Source of the DNA: an uncultured Phaeodactylibacter sp.
GTDB taxonomy: Bacteria; Bacteroidota; Bacteroidia; Chitinophagales; Saprospiraceae
DNA: 64,000 bases
Direction: 5' to 3'
NCBI GenBank assembly: GCA_913057245.1
Contig: CAJXNH010000003.1
Coordinates: 1 to 64,000, forward strand
Within the stretch, counting starts at the first letter, position 1; each line of letters opens with the position of its first letter. This document shows, one piece after another, positions 52,101 through 62,226 of this stretch. The notes beneath the pieces were generated by a model, which saw nothing but the letters and a program-made list of their open reading frames with translations, was not told the origin of the DNA and made no database searches. The position numbers were made by a program, and so were the translations under genes.

Positions 52101-53402
52101 AGAAACAGTTGCAGAGCCGTTTGTGCCATCACAGACTGTAACGTCGCTTCCAATGATCGTAATTTCAAGATTTGTAGCAGCCATAACCATGGTAGAAGCT
52201 ACATCTTGACACCCCTGCGCATCCGTAACCGTGACGGCGTACACACCCGGTGCCAGCCCGGAAATCGTCTGTGTGGTTGCGCCATTGCTCCAGCTGTAGG
52301 AAACCGGCTGCACACTACCTACCGGAAATGCGGTAATAGACCCGTCATTCTGATCAGGGCAGCTCTCGTCGTTCTTTTGCAGGGATACATTTAAGTTTGA
52401 CAAAGGAGCGATGACTACATTGTCTACCGCAATACAGCCATTGGCATCCGTAACGGTGACGGAATAGCCTCCGGGAGCAAGTCCAGCAATGGAAGTGGTT
52501 GTTGCACCTGTACTCCAAAGGTAGCTGTAGGGTAGGGTGCCACCTGAGGCAACCACGGAAGCAGAACCGTTGTCGTCACCCACGCAAACCGGATTTTGCC
52601 CGGTTCCATTGGCAAAGAGTGCAGGAGGTTCAATCACAGTGCCTGAACCAACTGCCTGACAACCCTCGCTGTCGGTAAGGGTAACAGTGTAAGTGCCAGG
52701 TGCCAGGCCACTGATAGAAGACGTTGTCGCACCTGTGCTCCATAAATAAGAAAACGGGGGCGTGCCGCCAATTGGTGTTGCAGTGATCTGCCCGTCATTA
52801 TCACCCGGACAGGTAATATTATTGACATTAACGTTGACATCCAGAGGCGTGAAATCAACCGTTATACACTCCACTGCACCGCACAGGTCCTGATCGGTCA
52901 TGGTAACACAGTAAGTGCCTGATCCCGGAACGGTAATGGTAGAACCATTTTGCCCGGTATTCCAGTTGTAATTGTAGGGTGGCTCCCCGCCGCTGCCTGT
53001 TGCCGTTATGGTAATAGGCAGTGTACAGTTGTCAGCCGTGATGTCTACATTGACTAAATCCGGCTGGGTAACGGTAACATTTTTAATAGCGGAATTATTG
53101 GAGGCATCCACTACGGTAACGGTATATGTACCAGCTGTAATTCCGGAAAGCACGGGCCCTACTGCACCGGTATTCCAGGTATAGCTGTAAGGGGCGTTCC
53201 CTCCGGAAGCAGTTGCGGTCACACTGCCGTTAGGTTGGCCAAAACAGGCAGGCTCAGTGACCTGAAAGTCAACAGTGATCTGTGCCTGCAAGACGGAAAT
53301 GGATAAAAAGAAGAGCGGAAGCATCATTAATAAGCGGTTCTTCGGGCTCTTCAGCTTACACAATAGCCTTGTGCGAATGGAAGATGGTAAAGTTCTTTGC
53401 AT
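46170..53402 (-). CDS. Giant SprB-repeat surface protein with SdrD_B, PKD and T9SS signal
   Basis: The 2410-residue protein has an N-terminal signal (hydrophobic MMLPLFFLSISVLQAQ at 26-41; a start at the ATG at 53327 is also possible). It then has about 25 SprB-type repeats of roughly 70-80 residues, each ending in GTYTVTVTDANGC or a variant and carrying GG.PPY.Y.WS.GATT. After them comes an SdrD_B-like domain (GDYVWLDEDRDGIQDPNEQG), an Ig-like stretch (YLWMQSTVAGPF), a PKD-like module, an FN3-like module and a type A T9SS signal (LLYPNPAEEVATLELFE). SprB is the mobile gliding adhesin of flavobacteria; this protein shares its repeats but ends in a type A signal. It is a single-gene unit with its own terminator. 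Confidence 0.93.
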   Translation of the reverse strand: MQRTLPSSIRTRLLCKLKSPKNRLLMMLPLFFLSISVLQAQITVDFQVTEPACFGQPNGSVTATASGGNAPYSYTWNTGAVGPVLSGITAGTYTVTVVDASNNSAIKNVTVTQPDLVNVDITADNCTLPITITATGSGGEPPYNYNWNTGQNGSTITVPGSGTYCVTMTDQDLCGAVECITVDFTPLDVNVNVNNITCPGDNDGQITATPIGGTPPFSYLWSTGATTSSISGLAPGTYTVTLTDSEGCQAVGSGTVIEPPALFANGTGQNPVCVGDDNGSASVVASGGTLPYSYLWSTGATTTSIAGLAPGGYSVTVTDANGCIAVDNVVIAPLSNLNVSLQKNDESCPDQNDGSITAFPVGSVQPVSYSWSNGATTQTISGLAPGVYAVTVTDAQGCQDVASTMVMAATNLEITIIGSDVTVCDGTNGSATVSVTDGAGPFTYQWSTGATTQTISNLPGGVYMVTVTDVNGCTATDAVMIDTPPNLIVSIITSESTVCLGENTSTATATVSGGTAPFTYLWSTGETTQQITGLGAGTYTVTVTDAAMCQDVATVVIEAAPSLGVTISGDETVCDPEGEGFATATPIGGTPPFTYNWSNGSTTASIGNLPEGTYTVTVTDALGCTAIESIDIEIVDDFILDIIVTNPLCPEDENGSILAEGWGGTPPYIYQWSNGVTGTPLLENIGAGNYGVTVTDQNGCQLIENFTLVDPPAVVADISATQELCPGETMGMAMAMASGGTPPYTYLWNTGATTQMITGLSAGTYTVTVTDSNGCEDLAAVVIEESSELIVVISGDETICDPEGEGLATAMASGGNPPYSYQWSTGATTQAIANLPEGSYSVTVTDALGCTAIDEIDIDIVDDFILDIIVTNPLCPGDENGSILAEGWGGTPPYIYQWSNGVTGTPLLENIGAGNFSVTVTDQNGCQLIDNFTLTDPPALVATINATVEVCPGEFTGTAMAIGMGGTPPYTYEWSTGATTQMITGLGAGTYTVTITDANGCQAAKTVDIGEYDGVTAVITGTDIVCGSETDGMLTATSTSGTPPFTYVWNTGATTQTIMNLGAGTYSVTVTDANGCTDDTSFTIDVSDDLAVNGTSKNLLCFGDGTGEATANPTGGTPPYTYQWNNGSMAPAILGVTAGFYSVTVTDDNGCTASQTFVISQPTAIEVDANAGGLVCPGDMNGTAIAMASGGTPPYSYEWSTGATTQMITGLGAGTYTVTVTDANECEATATVTIEEAPALDINVDAPEVVCGAGNTGEASVEATGGLPPYTYEWSTGESDTDIENLPEGTYSVTVTDANGCTQVEEIFIEVIEDFSITVVPRDVLCNGDNTGSILVTAEGGTAPYSYEWSTGDTLSELINLQAGQYSLTVTDANDCTLSETVTIGEPPLLELDLDVTDVTCANAGDGEVIINVSGGNDASYTLFVDGNEVVSNTITGLSGPDTLIVTVRDANFCETSDTAIINEPEAIELSLDVQNNPCNGDMLGAVMTTVSGGNMPYNFEWSNGASTPDLMGVPAGTYSVTVTDIEGCTATAEATVAEPDPINITLNKTDIFCDDDGTGAITAVVTGGTPAYTYEWSNGETTATIDGLQSGQYTVTVMDLNECVAMSSVTIDVFPSLSLTPIATSPQCFGESTGAAAVSVSGGTPPFSYQWNTGSTTPELIDIPAGIYEVTVTDDAGCTGTAIVGVAQPEELIASISSSMTEDVSCNGLSDGQASVEVTGGTMPFTYAWSNGQTTPTATNLSAGTYTVTVTDANDCEDILTVEINEPEAIDLNITADVGNTCENTSDGAVSVSAMGGTPPFFYEWSNGATTPSISNLPAGTYTVTVTDIAECTATATIDVNAFPAPSCSIEVTSPISAAGNDGEATITVTGGTAPYTYLWSDGQTTETATSLASGDYTATVTDANGCETTCMVTIAPPAQLGDYVWLDEDRDGIQDPNEQGIEGVMVILQIPAENDPINIDTMFTDANGFYLFNVDPGEYKVQFIAPGGLVFTAPNQGVDDALDSDADTLMGMTGTYIINAGDSNLTVDAGLYTKCDNIDDPGLIGPNQFLCGPGNDPDPIINIESPSGGSGAIEYLWMQSTVAGPFNLQTWEFIPGATGESYDPGPLSETTYFARCARRECCIVYLESNIVTIEVGNVAVADINGPDFICVDEPTTFFAGPTGANAQIEWSFSPGLSPQSATGPQVSVTASSHGSFTITLQVTENGCTSTDIETITATNSPLYCGSPMPLTAEVTNEVDGEVMVSWMTEEFIQDHTYTVEHSADGGERFVEIATVEQPSAYLGVMNYYEQMHDDAKRGRNLYRLRIENPQGDIFYSEEAEAILYGDSEIALLYPNPAEEVATLELFETFGESVTVELLGVQGNIIYSQQLAPDAQQLELDVNQLPSGTYFVKLNYSKSGVKVLKLTKK
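50547..51047 (-). repeat. Internal segmental duplication in the SprB-repeat gene, copy 2
   Basis: It aligns with 51225-51725 at an offset of exactly 678 bp (226 codons). The proteins share FILDIIVTNPLCP, ENGSILAEGWGGTPPYIYQW and VTGTPLLENIGAGN almost unchanged, while the DNA differs at many third positions. Confidence 0.8.
51225..51725 (-). repeat. Internal segmental duplication in the SprB-repeat gene, copy 1
   Basis: Partner of 50547-51047. The unit is three SprB repeats long, which shows the gene grows by multi-repeat blocks rather than one repeat at a time. Confidence 0.8.
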
Positions 53403-53936
53403 CTGGATTATGAATTTGTTAGCTGAAAAATGGCATTTAACAGATTAATAGGCTCGGTAACGATCAGGGCTTATATGGCCATAGACGGACCAAATAGCAC
53501 TGGCTTCTACCGAAAATAAATTTACTGACTATTGTCAAACCTGGAAAAACACCAAATTGGCTATGGCAAAAACCATAGCACTTTCTTTATGAAGGGAACT
53601 CCGGAATTTCCGAAGCCAAAGGGAATGGTGGGGCAAGATGATTGCTACTAAGTGTATAGACGCTTTTTAGCATCCAATGTCACAAAGAAACAAATTTTGT
53701 TTTAAACATCCAATCACTTTATTGAAGTTTGCTGGGAACAGGTGTACCAAACTTTTCTTTTCAAGGTGTAGACCCACACCCTTACCTTTAATTTATCTAT
53801 ACGGTTAGTCCTGTTGAATGTTCCAAAAAAGCCACATCTTTTTTCTGGAAATCAACGTATTATAAAATATTTTCAGGTGTCTGCCTGGGGCTTTATTTCA
53901 GTTGCTCAGGGTTTTTGTTTATTTTGGCGCAAAAAA

Positions 53937-53967
53937 ATAAGTCGCACTGAATCTCAGTACGACTTAT
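53937..53967 (-). terminator. Terminator-like hairpin (minus strand) in the gene-free region
   Basis: Arms ATAAGTCG-c-ACTGA and TCAGT-a-CGACTTAT have a 3-base loop. On the minus strand the stem is followed by TTTTTTT. It is about 430 bases beyond the bshC terminator, so it may end an unknown minus-strand transcript. Confidence 0.6.
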
Positions 53968-53995
53968 CATTCATAATCCCATGAACATGTACGAA

Positions 53996-54013
53996 AACTA
54001 GCAAGAGCTAGTT
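53996..54013. repeat. Small inverted repeat
   Basis: AACTAGC, loop AAGA, GCTAGTT: a perfect 7-bp stem between the two larger hairpins. Confidence 0.5.
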
Positions 54014-54083
54014 GAAAAGTATAAATCTTTATATTAGGTCCGCCTGATGAGGAGGCTTAATTGTCTTTCAAGGTTTGGAAGTA

Positions 54084-54136
54084 GTTGCCGTATAGCAAGT
54101 CAGATTTTCCCAGATCCGACTTGCTATAAGAGGCAA
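54084..54136. repeat. Long imperfect hairpin, possible structured RNA
   Basis: Core arms TATAGCAAGTC (54091-54101) and GACTTGCTATA (54118-54128) are perfect, with an inner GAT/ATC and outer GTTGCC/GGCAAAC pairing. No T tract follows on either strand, so it is not a plain terminator. Confidence 0.5.
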
Positions 54137-54404
54137 ACTAAAATCCCAAATAAAAAATCCCAAATTCTGAGAGCCGAATCGTTCATCGGCTTCTATCTTC
54201 GTCTGACATTACAAACATCTTAATAATTACAAGAGATAACAAAGACAAAAATGGGCTATTGTGAAAAAAAATTCAGAGAGATTCGATTTTTACCCCATTA
54301 TAAAATGGTTTTTTATGGGAACTTGTGAAAATAAAAGGTTTTTTTAGGCGCTAATTCCAAGGTGAAAAGCTCAAAAAAACTTTCATTTTTTATTTGCGGG
54401 AAAC

Positions 54405-54444
54405 AAAAAATGCACTGCCGGGTAAGTTCCAGCAGTGCATTTTT
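54405..54444 (-). terminator. Terminator of bshC
   Basis: Stem of A6-TGCACTGC pairing with GCAGTGCA-T5 around a 13-base loop. On the minus strand the T tract follows the stem, 20 bases past the bshC stop. Confidence 0.88.
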
Positions 54445-54463
54445 AATTCGGCCGCAGGCCGGT

Positions 54464-56077
54464 TTAGGCATCAATAAGCACGACAAAGCGGTTGTCAAGC
54501 GGGTCGAGGTGCTCCATCAGGGCTTCAAAAAATCCCCGCCCGTATTTCAGGTAGTACATCGTGAAGTTGTCGTAGCGTTCCTGAAGCCCGTTATTCGGGA
54601 AAAGCTTATCCTTGAGGGTGCGCATTTGATTGACAGCGGTGTCGTGGCGTTGCTTTTCGGCCCGCATGAGCTTGCCTTCAAGCTGATTCAAGCTGTTTAT
54701 CTGACGGGCACCTTCGGCAGCGGCTGCCTTGCGCAGTGTAGGGTCTACTTCCAGAGCTTTGGCTTCTACCTGTTTGAAAACCTGCGCGAGAGCTTTTTTC
54801 TCCTCTGACAGGCTGATCTCGTTTTCGGTATTTTCTCTCACGTATTCCTTTATCAGCGCTTCAATGTCGCCGAAGAGGTCTGCTACCTGCAAGTCAAGCT
54901 TATCCAGGCGTTTGCGGGTTCCTCTATCAACAAAAAGTACGGAGTTCCGGCGGACGAGCATAGGGAAATTCAGCGCAAAGGCTTCAAATTGTGCTTTGCG
55001 TTCCAGCCAGTACGCTATTTCTCCGCCCCCACCGATGTAGGCCAAGTTGGGAAGGATGTATTCCTGATAGATCGGCCGCATGACCACATTAGGGCTAAAT
55101 CGCTGTGGGTTGGTTTCGATTTCTGCCTTGAGTTCCTCCGCTGTCCAGGAAATATCCTGATTAAGCACCTGGTATGTTGCTCCTTCCTGCACAATACGCT
55201 CCCGGAAACCTTCGCCCAGGTAGAAAAAGTTAATTGCTCTTGGATAGGCCTGTTCAGAAAAACCAGCCGCTTCCAGTTCTTTAACGGTGGCTTCTACTAA
55301 CGACTTGGAAGGCTGCTCAAATATTTCCTTTTGAATAAAGGGCGCAAAGGAAGCCTTTAAATCAGGATGGCTGGGGTCAAGAATAACGAGCCCGTATTCG
55401 CCCAACAGGCGGTGGGTCAGGTCAAAAGCAACTTCGCTGTACTTTGTCTTTCCATCCAGAGCCGCTTGGAACAGGCCTGTCAGCTCCTGAGCAGAAGGCG
55501 AATCGCCCATAATGTCTGCGAGCGTATCCAAAGCTTCCTGCAATCCGTCAAGGGGCATTTGACCTACAGAACCGCTGTGGTCATTTTCCCAGGTGACGGT
55601 TTTGCCAAAAATATGCAGGTGGTTCACTTCCTCGAAATCATGATCTTCCCCACCGGTAATGAATAAAGGAACGAAGTTATAATCCGGATAGGCCTTCCCA
55701 AGCTGATCTGCCAGTTTGAGGGTGGAAATGATTTTGTAGATGTAGTAAAGCGGGCCAGTAAACAGGCTGGGTTGGTGGGCTGTCGTAACGGTATAGGTGT
55801 TGGCTTCCAGCAAAGCATCTATCCTGCTGCTGGTGCGCTCGCTCAGTTCCTTGCCCTCGTATTGGGCTCTAAGTGCCCGGACCAGGGTTTCCCGGCGTTC
55901 GGGGTCGAAGGTTTTGTCCCGGATGACCGACTCAAAAGCCTCCATGGTCACAGGGTATTTATAAAAGGGTTTAAGCCTTGGATCGGCGGTGGTGTAGGCT
56001 AGGTCCCGCTCAGACAGTTGCGGCACTTTATCAGGGGAAAGAAGTTCCCGGGTAAGGTCTGGCTTCGGTTTACTCAT
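54464..56077 (-). CDS. bshC: Bacillithiol biosynthesis cysteine-adding enzyme
   Basis: The 537-residue protein has the BshC blocks TVTTAHQPSLFTGPLYYIYKI, FVPLFITGGEDHDFEEVNHLHIFGKTV, SPNVVMRPIYQEYILPNLAYIGGGGEIAYW and a C-terminal coiled coil (about 400-500). It is thought to add cysteine to glucosaminyl-malate in the last step of making bacillithiol, the main low-molecular-weight thiol of many Firmicutes and Bacteroidetes. It is monocistronic with its own terminator. Its substrate cysteine links it logically to the sulfur operon at 40421-45895. Confidence 0.95.
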   Translation of the reverse strand: MSKPKPDLTRELLSPDKVPQLSERDLAYTTADPRLKPFYKYPVTMEAFESVIRDKTFDPERRETLVRALRAQYEGKELSERTSSRIDALLEANTYTVTTAHQPSLFTGPLYYIYKIISTLKLADQLGKAYPDYNFVPLFITGGEDHDFEEVNHLHIFGKTVTWENDHSGSVGQMPLDGLQEALDTLADIMGDSPSAQELTGLFQAALDGKTKYSEVAFDLTHRLLGEYGLVILDPSHPDLKASFAPFIQKEIFEQPSKSLVEATVKELEAAGFSEQAYPRAINFFYLGEGFRERIVQEGATYQVLNQDISWTAEELKAEIETNPQRFSPNVVMRPIYQEYILPNLAYIGGGGEIAYWLERKAQFEAFALNFPMLVRRNSVLFVDRGTRKRLDKLDLQVADLFGDIEALIKEYVRENTENEISLSEEKKALAQVFKQVEAKALEVDPTLRKAAAAEGARQINSLNQLEGKLMRAEKQRHDTAVNQMRTLKDKLFPNNGLQERYDNFTMYYLKYGRGFFEALMEHLDPLDNRFVVLIDA

Positions 56078-56199
56078 TTAATGTTTGTAGATTGATGATT
56101 GTAGATGCTTTTAGGAGAAAGCAAATCCGGGGGTAATAGTTGACTGGCCACCTATTATTTTTACCAGCAGGCAATTGCCGGAAAATCAAATGAGATTCC

Positions 56200-56229
56200 T
56201 TGCAGATATGCGCACAATTTATATTTTTG
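56200..56229 (+). promoter_or_regulatory. Promoter of glpK-selU-selD
   Basis: TTG (56200-56202), 19 bases, TATTTTTG (56222-56229): an exact match to the Bacteroidetes consensus, with the glpK ATG 43 bases downstream. Confidence 0.75.
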
Positions 56230-56244
56230 GCATGCTACCCTTAA

Positions 56245-57765
<1,521 letters not shown>

Positions 57766-57771
57766 ACGTAA

Positions 57772-58812
57772 ATGGCCATAACCTATATTTCTCCGGAGAA
57801 AGCAGTTGCGCAACTAAAGGATACTCCTTTACTGGATGTCCGTACGCCAGCTGAGTTTGAGGAAGCCCACATCCCTGGTGCACATAATTTACCGCTCTTT
57901 TCAAACGAAGAACGGGCAGAAGTAGGCACGCGCTACAAGCAGGTGAGCCCGAAACAAGCCTTTTTGAAAGGTCTTGAATTTGTGGGCCCGAAAATGCGCC
58001 ATTTGGTGGAGCAGGCTGGAAAAATAGCTCCGGGAGGAAAGGTACAGTTGCACTGCTGGCGGGGTGGTCAGCGCAGCAGCAGCGTAGGGTGGTTGCTGGA
58101 CCTGAGTGGCTTTGAAGTAGAAGTCATTAAAGGAGGGTATAAAGCTTACCGGACTTGGGTTCAGGCATCGCTTACTCAGGTAAAAGCAAATTTCCTGATC
58201 GTTGGCGGGCCTACGGGTGCCGGGAAGACAGAAGTCATTCACGCGCTGAAAGCTGCAGGCGAGCAGATCATTGATTTGGAGAAGCTGGCCCATCATAAAG
58301 GCTCCACCTTTGGTGCACTGGGGGAAGCTCCTCAGCCAACTGTGCGGCAGTTTGAGAATGACTTGTGGGAAGCCTACCGACAGCTCGACCCTGATCGCCG
58401 GATTTGGCTGGAAAATGAAAGCCGGGCCATTGGCAGGGTTTACATTCCAGAGGGCTTTTGGAAAACCATGACCAAAGCCCCGTTATTCGATCTGCAGGTG
58501 AGCCATGAAGACCGGCTTAACCGCCTGGTACAGCAGTATGCGTCCTTTTCTGATGCCCAGTTGGCAGAAGCGTTTGGACGAATCCGCAAACGGCTCGGCG
58601 GGCAGCATCTCAAAGCGGCACTGGAATCTCTGGAGAATAAAGACTACCACAAGGCGGCTGAAATTGCCCTGGTCTATTATGACAAAGCCTATCATCACCA
58701 TACTTTTGAGAAGGTGGGGCGGCAAACGGTTTATCCGGTTCCGGTAGAAAAGGACGACCCGGTTCAAACCGCCCGCACCCTAATCGCGTTCGCCAATCAA
58801 AAACAATACTAG
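57772..58812 (+). CDS. selU: tRNA 2-selenouridine synthase
   Basis: The 346-residue protein has an N-terminal rhodanese domain with active Cys95 in [12 protein letters not shown] and a C-terminal P-loop domain with GPTGAGKT (146-153) and [15 protein letters not shown]. MnmH/SelU geranylates 2-thiouridine at the wobble position of Glu/Lys/Gln tRNAs and exchanges the group for selenium from selenophosphate. The selenophosphate source, selD, is the next gene. Use of SelU does not require selenocysteine insertion. Confidence 0.96.
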   Translation: MAITYISPEKAVAQLKDTPLLDVRTPAEFEEAHIPGAHNLPLFSNEERAEVGTRYKQVSPKQAFLKGLEFVGPKMRHLVEQAGKIAPGGKVQLHCWRGGQRSSSVGWLLDLSGFEVEVIKGGYKAYRTWVQASLTQVKANFLIVGGPTGAGKTEVIHALKAAGEQIIDLEKLAHHKGSTFGALGEAPQPTVRQFENDLWEAYRQLDPDRRIWLENESRAIGRVYIPEGFWKTMTKAPLFDLQVSHEDRLNRLVQQYASFSDAQLAEAFGRIRKRLGGQHLKAALESLENKDYHKAAEIALVYYDKAYHHHTFEKVGRQTVYPVPVEKDDPVQTARTLIAFANQKQY

Positions 58813-58813
58813 A

Positions 58814-59851
58814 ATGGAATATAAACTGACTGAATATAGCCACGGTGCCGGCTGCGGGTGCAAGATCGCTCCCAAAGTTTTGGATGAGATCCTGGCCCAT
58901 GCTAATGAAAAAGCCCCTTTTCCAGGCCTTCTGGTCGGCAATGACAAGCGGGATGATGCAGCTGTCTTTGACCTGGGCGACGGCACTGCCATCGTAAGCA
59001 CCACTGACTTTTTTATGCCCATCGTTGATGACCCGGTCGATTTTGGGCGTATCGCTTCCGTGAATGCCATCAGCGATATTTATGCGATGGGGGCTACGCC
59101 TCTGGTCGCCATTGCCATTTTGGGGTGGCCTATAGATAAACTGCCGCCCGAAGTGGCCAATCAGGTCATTGAAGGCGGGCGCAGGGCTTGCCAGGAGGCA
59201 GGGATTCCGCTGGCAGGCGGGCACAGCATCGACAGTCCAGAGCCAATATTCGGGCTTGCAGTCACCGGCCGGGTAAAAAAGGACGAGCTCAAGATGAACG
59301 GGGGAGCCAAGGCAGGAGATGTACTTTTTCTAACTAAACCCCTCGGCGTGGGTATTCTAAGCACGGCACAAAAAAAGAAGAAGCTGAAGCCAGAGCACAG
59401 TACTATAGCCCGCGACAGCATGGTCCAGCTCAACAAAGTGGGCGCTGTTTTTGCCCGACTCCCGTATGTGCATGCCATGACGGACGTGACGGGGTTCGGT
59501 TTGCTGGGGCATTTGAGTGAAATGTGTGAAGCCAGTGAACTGAGCGCTACGGTGAACTTCAATCAGGTCCCTTTTCTCGACAGGGAGGTGCTGGACTACT
59601 ACCTGGGCGAAAAGTGCATACCTGGCGGCACTCATCGCAACTGGAGCAGCTACGGGCACAAGATTGAGGACCTGCCCGATGAACAGCGCTTTTTACTTTG
59701 CGACCCTCAGACCAGTGGCGGCCTGCTGGCAGCAGTAGCGCCTGGGCATGTGGATGACTTTAAGCAAGCGGCAAAGGCTGAGGGTTTCGAATTGGCGCCT
59801 CTGGGTACCTTGGAAACACAGCGCGCAAAGCTGGTCTGCGTTACCGCTTAA
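58814..59851 (+). CDS. selD: Selenide, water dikinase
   Basis: The 345-residue protein begins with the catalytic segment [16 protein letters not shown], where Cys14 and Lys17 match Cys17/Lys20 of the E. coli enzyme; the nucleophile is Cys, not selenocysteine. [28 protein letters not shown] and [18 protein letters not shown] complete the AIR-synthase-like fold. It makes selenophosphate from selenide and ATP. selA/selB are not in the window, so the visible use of selenium is tRNA modification. Its 3' end overlaps lpxB on the other strand by four bases. Confidence 0.97.
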   Translation: MEYKLTEYSHGAGCGCKIAPKVLDEILAHANEKAPFPGLLVGNDKRDDAAVFDLGDGTAIVSTTDFFMPIVDDPVDFGRIASVNAISDIYAMGATPLVAIAILGWPIDKLPPEVANQVIEGGRRACQEAGIPLAGGHSIDSPEPIFGLAVTGRVKKDELKMNGGAKAGDVLFLTKPLGVGILSTAQKKKKLKPEHSTIARDSMVQLNKVGAVFARLPYVHAMTDVTGFGLLGHLSEMCEASELSATVNFNQVPFLDREVLDYYLGEKCIPGGTHRNWSSYGHKIEDLPDEQRFLLCDPQTSGGLLAAVAPGHVDDFKQAAKAEGFELAPLGTLETQRAKLVCVTA

Positions 59852-60987
59852 CCCTCAGACTGAGCATACTGCACCATAAGCCGGGCTGCTTTGCGGGAGG
59901 CACCGCCCTGCCCAATTTGATTTTTAAGGGCGTCATAATCTGCTTTCATGGATTCCCGGCGGTCGCCACCGGCCAGAATAGCTGACAGCTCTTCCCGTAT
60001 GCGTTCCGGGTTACAGTCGCCCTGTATGAGTTCTCTGACGATTTCCCGGTTGGCAATAAGGTTGACCAGAGAAATATAATCCACATTTACGACTTGCCGG
60101 GCAATGTAGTAGGAGAGGGAGCTGCCTTTATAGCACACGACCTGTGGCACTTCAAACAGGGCGGTTTCCAGAGTAGCGGTACCGGAAGTCACGAGGGCCG
60201 CTTCCGCGTGTTGCAATAAGGCATAAGTTTGGTTGTCGGTAAAATGAACCCGCTCTGACGCTTCTTTGGAAAGCGGCGACTGCTGTATGACCCGCTCGTA
60301 AAACGCCCGCTCCTGCGAAGGTGCACCCGCAATTACAAACTGATAACCGGGAAAGTCCGGGACGATGGAGAGCATAACATTGAGCAGGCGCTCGATTTCC
60401 TGTTTACGGCTCCCGGGCAGCAAAGCGATGATGGGAGCGTCTTTCAGTTGGTGGACCGTAATGAAATCTACAGGCGCTTCGAAGGCCTCTACCACATCCA
60501 TGAGCGGGTGCCCTACGAAATCGACCTCATAATCGTACTTCGCATAAAAGTCACGCTCAAAGGGGAGGATGACAAACATACGGTCTACACTGGCTTTAAT
60601 ACCATGCACCCGGCTGCTGTGCCAGGCCCAAATCTGTGGGCTGATGTAGTAGAATACCCGTATGCCCTGTGCTTTAGCCCATTTAGCAATCCGAAGGTTG
60701 AACCCCGGATAGTCAATCAAAATCAATACATCAGGCTGATAGACCAGGATATCCCGCTTGCACATTTTGATATTACCCAGGATAGTGCGGATATTCTTTA
60801 AGACTTCCCAGAAGCCCATAAACGCCAGGTCTCGGTAATGCTTCACCAGTTGACCACCCTCCGCTTCCATAAGATCGCCACCCCAGATTCTGAAATCAGC
60901 TTGCTCATCCTCGGCTTTCAGCCCTTTCATCAGATTGCTGCCGTGCAGGTCACCTGATGCTTCCCCAGCAATGATGTAGTACTTCAT
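59848..60987 (-). CDS. lpxB: Lipid-A-disaccharide synthase
   Basis: The 379-residue glycosyltransferase has [86 protein letters not shown] and [15 protein letters not shown]. It joins UDP-diacylglucosamine and lipid X at the inner membrane to form the lipid A disaccharide core. Its start overlaps the small membrane protein upstream by four bases (ATGA), giving the coupled order surE - membrane protein - lpxB. Confidence 0.96.
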   Translation of the reverse strand: MKYYIIAGEASGDLHGSNLMKGLKAEDEQADFRIWGGDLMEAEGGQLVKHYRDLAFMGFWEVLKNIRTILGNIKMCKRDILVYQPDVLILIDYPGFNLRIAKWAKAQGIRVFYYISPQIWAWHSSRVHGIKASVDRMFVILPFERDFYAKYDYEVDFVGHPLMDVVEAFEAPVDFITVHQLKDAPIIALLPGSRKQEIERLLNVMLSIVPDFPGYQFVIAGAPSQERAFYERVIQQSPLSKEASERVHFTDNQTYALLQHAEAALVTSGTATLETALFEVPQVVCYKGSSLSYYIARQVVNVDYISLVNLIANREIVRELIQGDCNPERIREELSAILAGGDRRESMKADYDALKNQIGQGGASRKAARLMVQYAQSEG

Positions 60988-61286
60988 GAGAGGATGTATT
61001 TCCCGAAGTAAATGACCCAGGCCGCTACCAAAACTACGGTAGCAAGCACAATGCCCCTCATGGATTGAGTGGCTCGTGCCTTCATGAACTTATTGAGCGG
61101 CAGCAGGTTAAGGCAAATGGCAATGACTGCCGAAGTCCGTTCCCGGAAGTAGGGGGAAAAGCCTCGCTCGCTTACCACTCCGCTATTTTCCAGCATGCCA
61201 TACCCAAAATAGATAAGCGCAAAGCCCAGGGCCGGCAGCAACAGCCCAATCAGCAGGCCATAAGGGAGGTTGTTTCTCTGGAACAT
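60984..61286 (-). CDS. Small integral membrane protein of unknown function
   Basis: The 100-residue protein has two or three hydrophobic segments (about 8-30, 50-62 and 78-98), a short polar stretch GVVSERGFSPYFRERTSA and the basic KFMKARAT between them. I do not recognise a named family. It starts 3 bases after surE and overlaps lpxB by four bases. A tie to lipid A assembly or envelope maintenance is inferred from position only. Confidence 0.75.
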   Translation of the reverse strand: MFQRNNLPYGLLIGLLLPALGFALIYFGYGMLENSGVVSERGFSPYFRERTSAVIAICLNLLPLNKFMKARATQSMRGIVLATVVLVAAWVIYFGKYILS

Positions 61287-61289
61287 ACC

Positions 61290-62063
61290 TTACAGTTTTT
61301 CGATTTGCTTAAGGGTCTTGATGGCCCGGTAATTGGTCAGGTCGTGCATGGATGGCACCACCGAGATGTAGTTGTTTTCCAGCGCCCAGATGTCGGTGTC
61401 GTCGGCTTCGTCATCATTGGAAAACCGGCCCGTCAACCAGTAGTATTTTTGCCCCCGGGGGTCTTCAGCTTCCGTGAATTCTTCGATCCATCGGGCATCC
61501 GCCTGACGGCAAACCCGCAGCCCTTTAAGCTCGGGTCTGGGGATAGCCGGGATATTGACATTCAGCAGGCTGCCTTCTTCCAGGCCGTTATTCAAAACCC
61601 ATTCCGCAAGGGTCTTAACAAAGGGTACACAAGGCTCGAAATCCGCTTCGTGGGAGTAGTCGAGCAGAGAAAGCCCAATAGACGGTATGCCTTCCAGTGA
61701 AGCTTCCATTGCCGCGGAAAGCGTACCGGAATAGATGATATTGATGGAGGCATTGGACCCGTGGTTGATGCCCGAAAGGCACAAATCAGGTTGCCGGTCT
61801 TTCAGCACCACATGTTTGGCCAGCTTTACGCAGTCTACGGGCGTGCCTGAGCATTCGTAGGCTTCCACATCCTCAAACACCTGTTTGTTGGGATGAAGCC
61901 GGATTGGCCCGCTGATGGTAATGGCGTGCCCCATGCCCGATTGCGGGGAATCCGGGGCGACCACCACCACATCCCCCAGCGATTTTGCAATGTCCACCAG
62001 GGTGCGAATGCCAGGTGCGGTGATGCCGTCATCATTGGTTACCAGTATCAGAGGTCGTTTCAT
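61290..62063 (-). CDS. surE: 5'/3'-nucleotidase SurE
   Basis: The 257-residue protein has the metal-binding N-terminus PLILVTNDDGITAPGIRTLV, VVAPDSPQSGMGHAITISGPIRL, SGTPVDCVKLAKHVVL and the conserved SGINHGSNASINIIYSGTLSAAMEA (Asn ligand). SurE hydrolyses nucleoside monophosphates and short polyphosphates and supports stationary-phase survival. It is the first gene of the surE-hyp-lpxB run. The divergent region toward hemH (62064-62226) holds a 7-bp inverted repeat AGTGTTT/AAACACT at 62093-62117. Confidence 0.96.
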   Translation of the reverse strand: MKRPLILVTNDDGITAPGIRTLVDIAKSLGDVVVVAPDSPQSGMGHAITISGPIRLHPNKQVFEDVEAYECSGTPVDCVKLAKHVVLKDRQPDLCLSGINHGSNASINIIYSGTLSAAMEASLEGIPSIGLSLLDYSHEADFEPCVPFVKTLAEWVLNNGLEEGSLLNVNIPAIPRPELKGLRVCRQADARWIEEFTEAEDPRGQKYYWLTGRFSNDDEADDTDIWALENNYISVVPSMHDLTNYRAIKTLKQIEKL

Positions 62064-62226
62064 GGAATCGTTTTTGAGCCATGCCCGAAATTAGTGTTTT
62101 GTCAAGTATCAAACACTTGGGGCTGGGCGGGTGAGTGGCCAAAAATACATTAACATGGCCATAAATAAAAACAAGGTTTTAAACTAAGAAAGCGAGTGAG
62201 CGTTTGAAAGGTTGACATTCCGAAAA

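Larger units (their letters stand above)
53403..54463. other. 1.06-kb gene-free region with several strong inverted repeats
   Basis: No credible ORF is found between the SprB-repeat gene start and the bshC stop. It holds the leader and promoter of the giant gene (no clear TAnnTTTG box), three inverted repeats (53937-53967, 53996-54013, 54084-54136) and the bshC terminator (54405-54444). Base composition is AT-rich. Confidence 0.7.

Noticed and set aside
46900-53300. Regularly spaced repeats that could suggest a CRISPR array or satellite DNA
   Set aside because: The repeats are protein-coding, degenerate and about 230 bp long, in frame with one large CDS; there are no short identical repeats with unique spacers and no cas genes.
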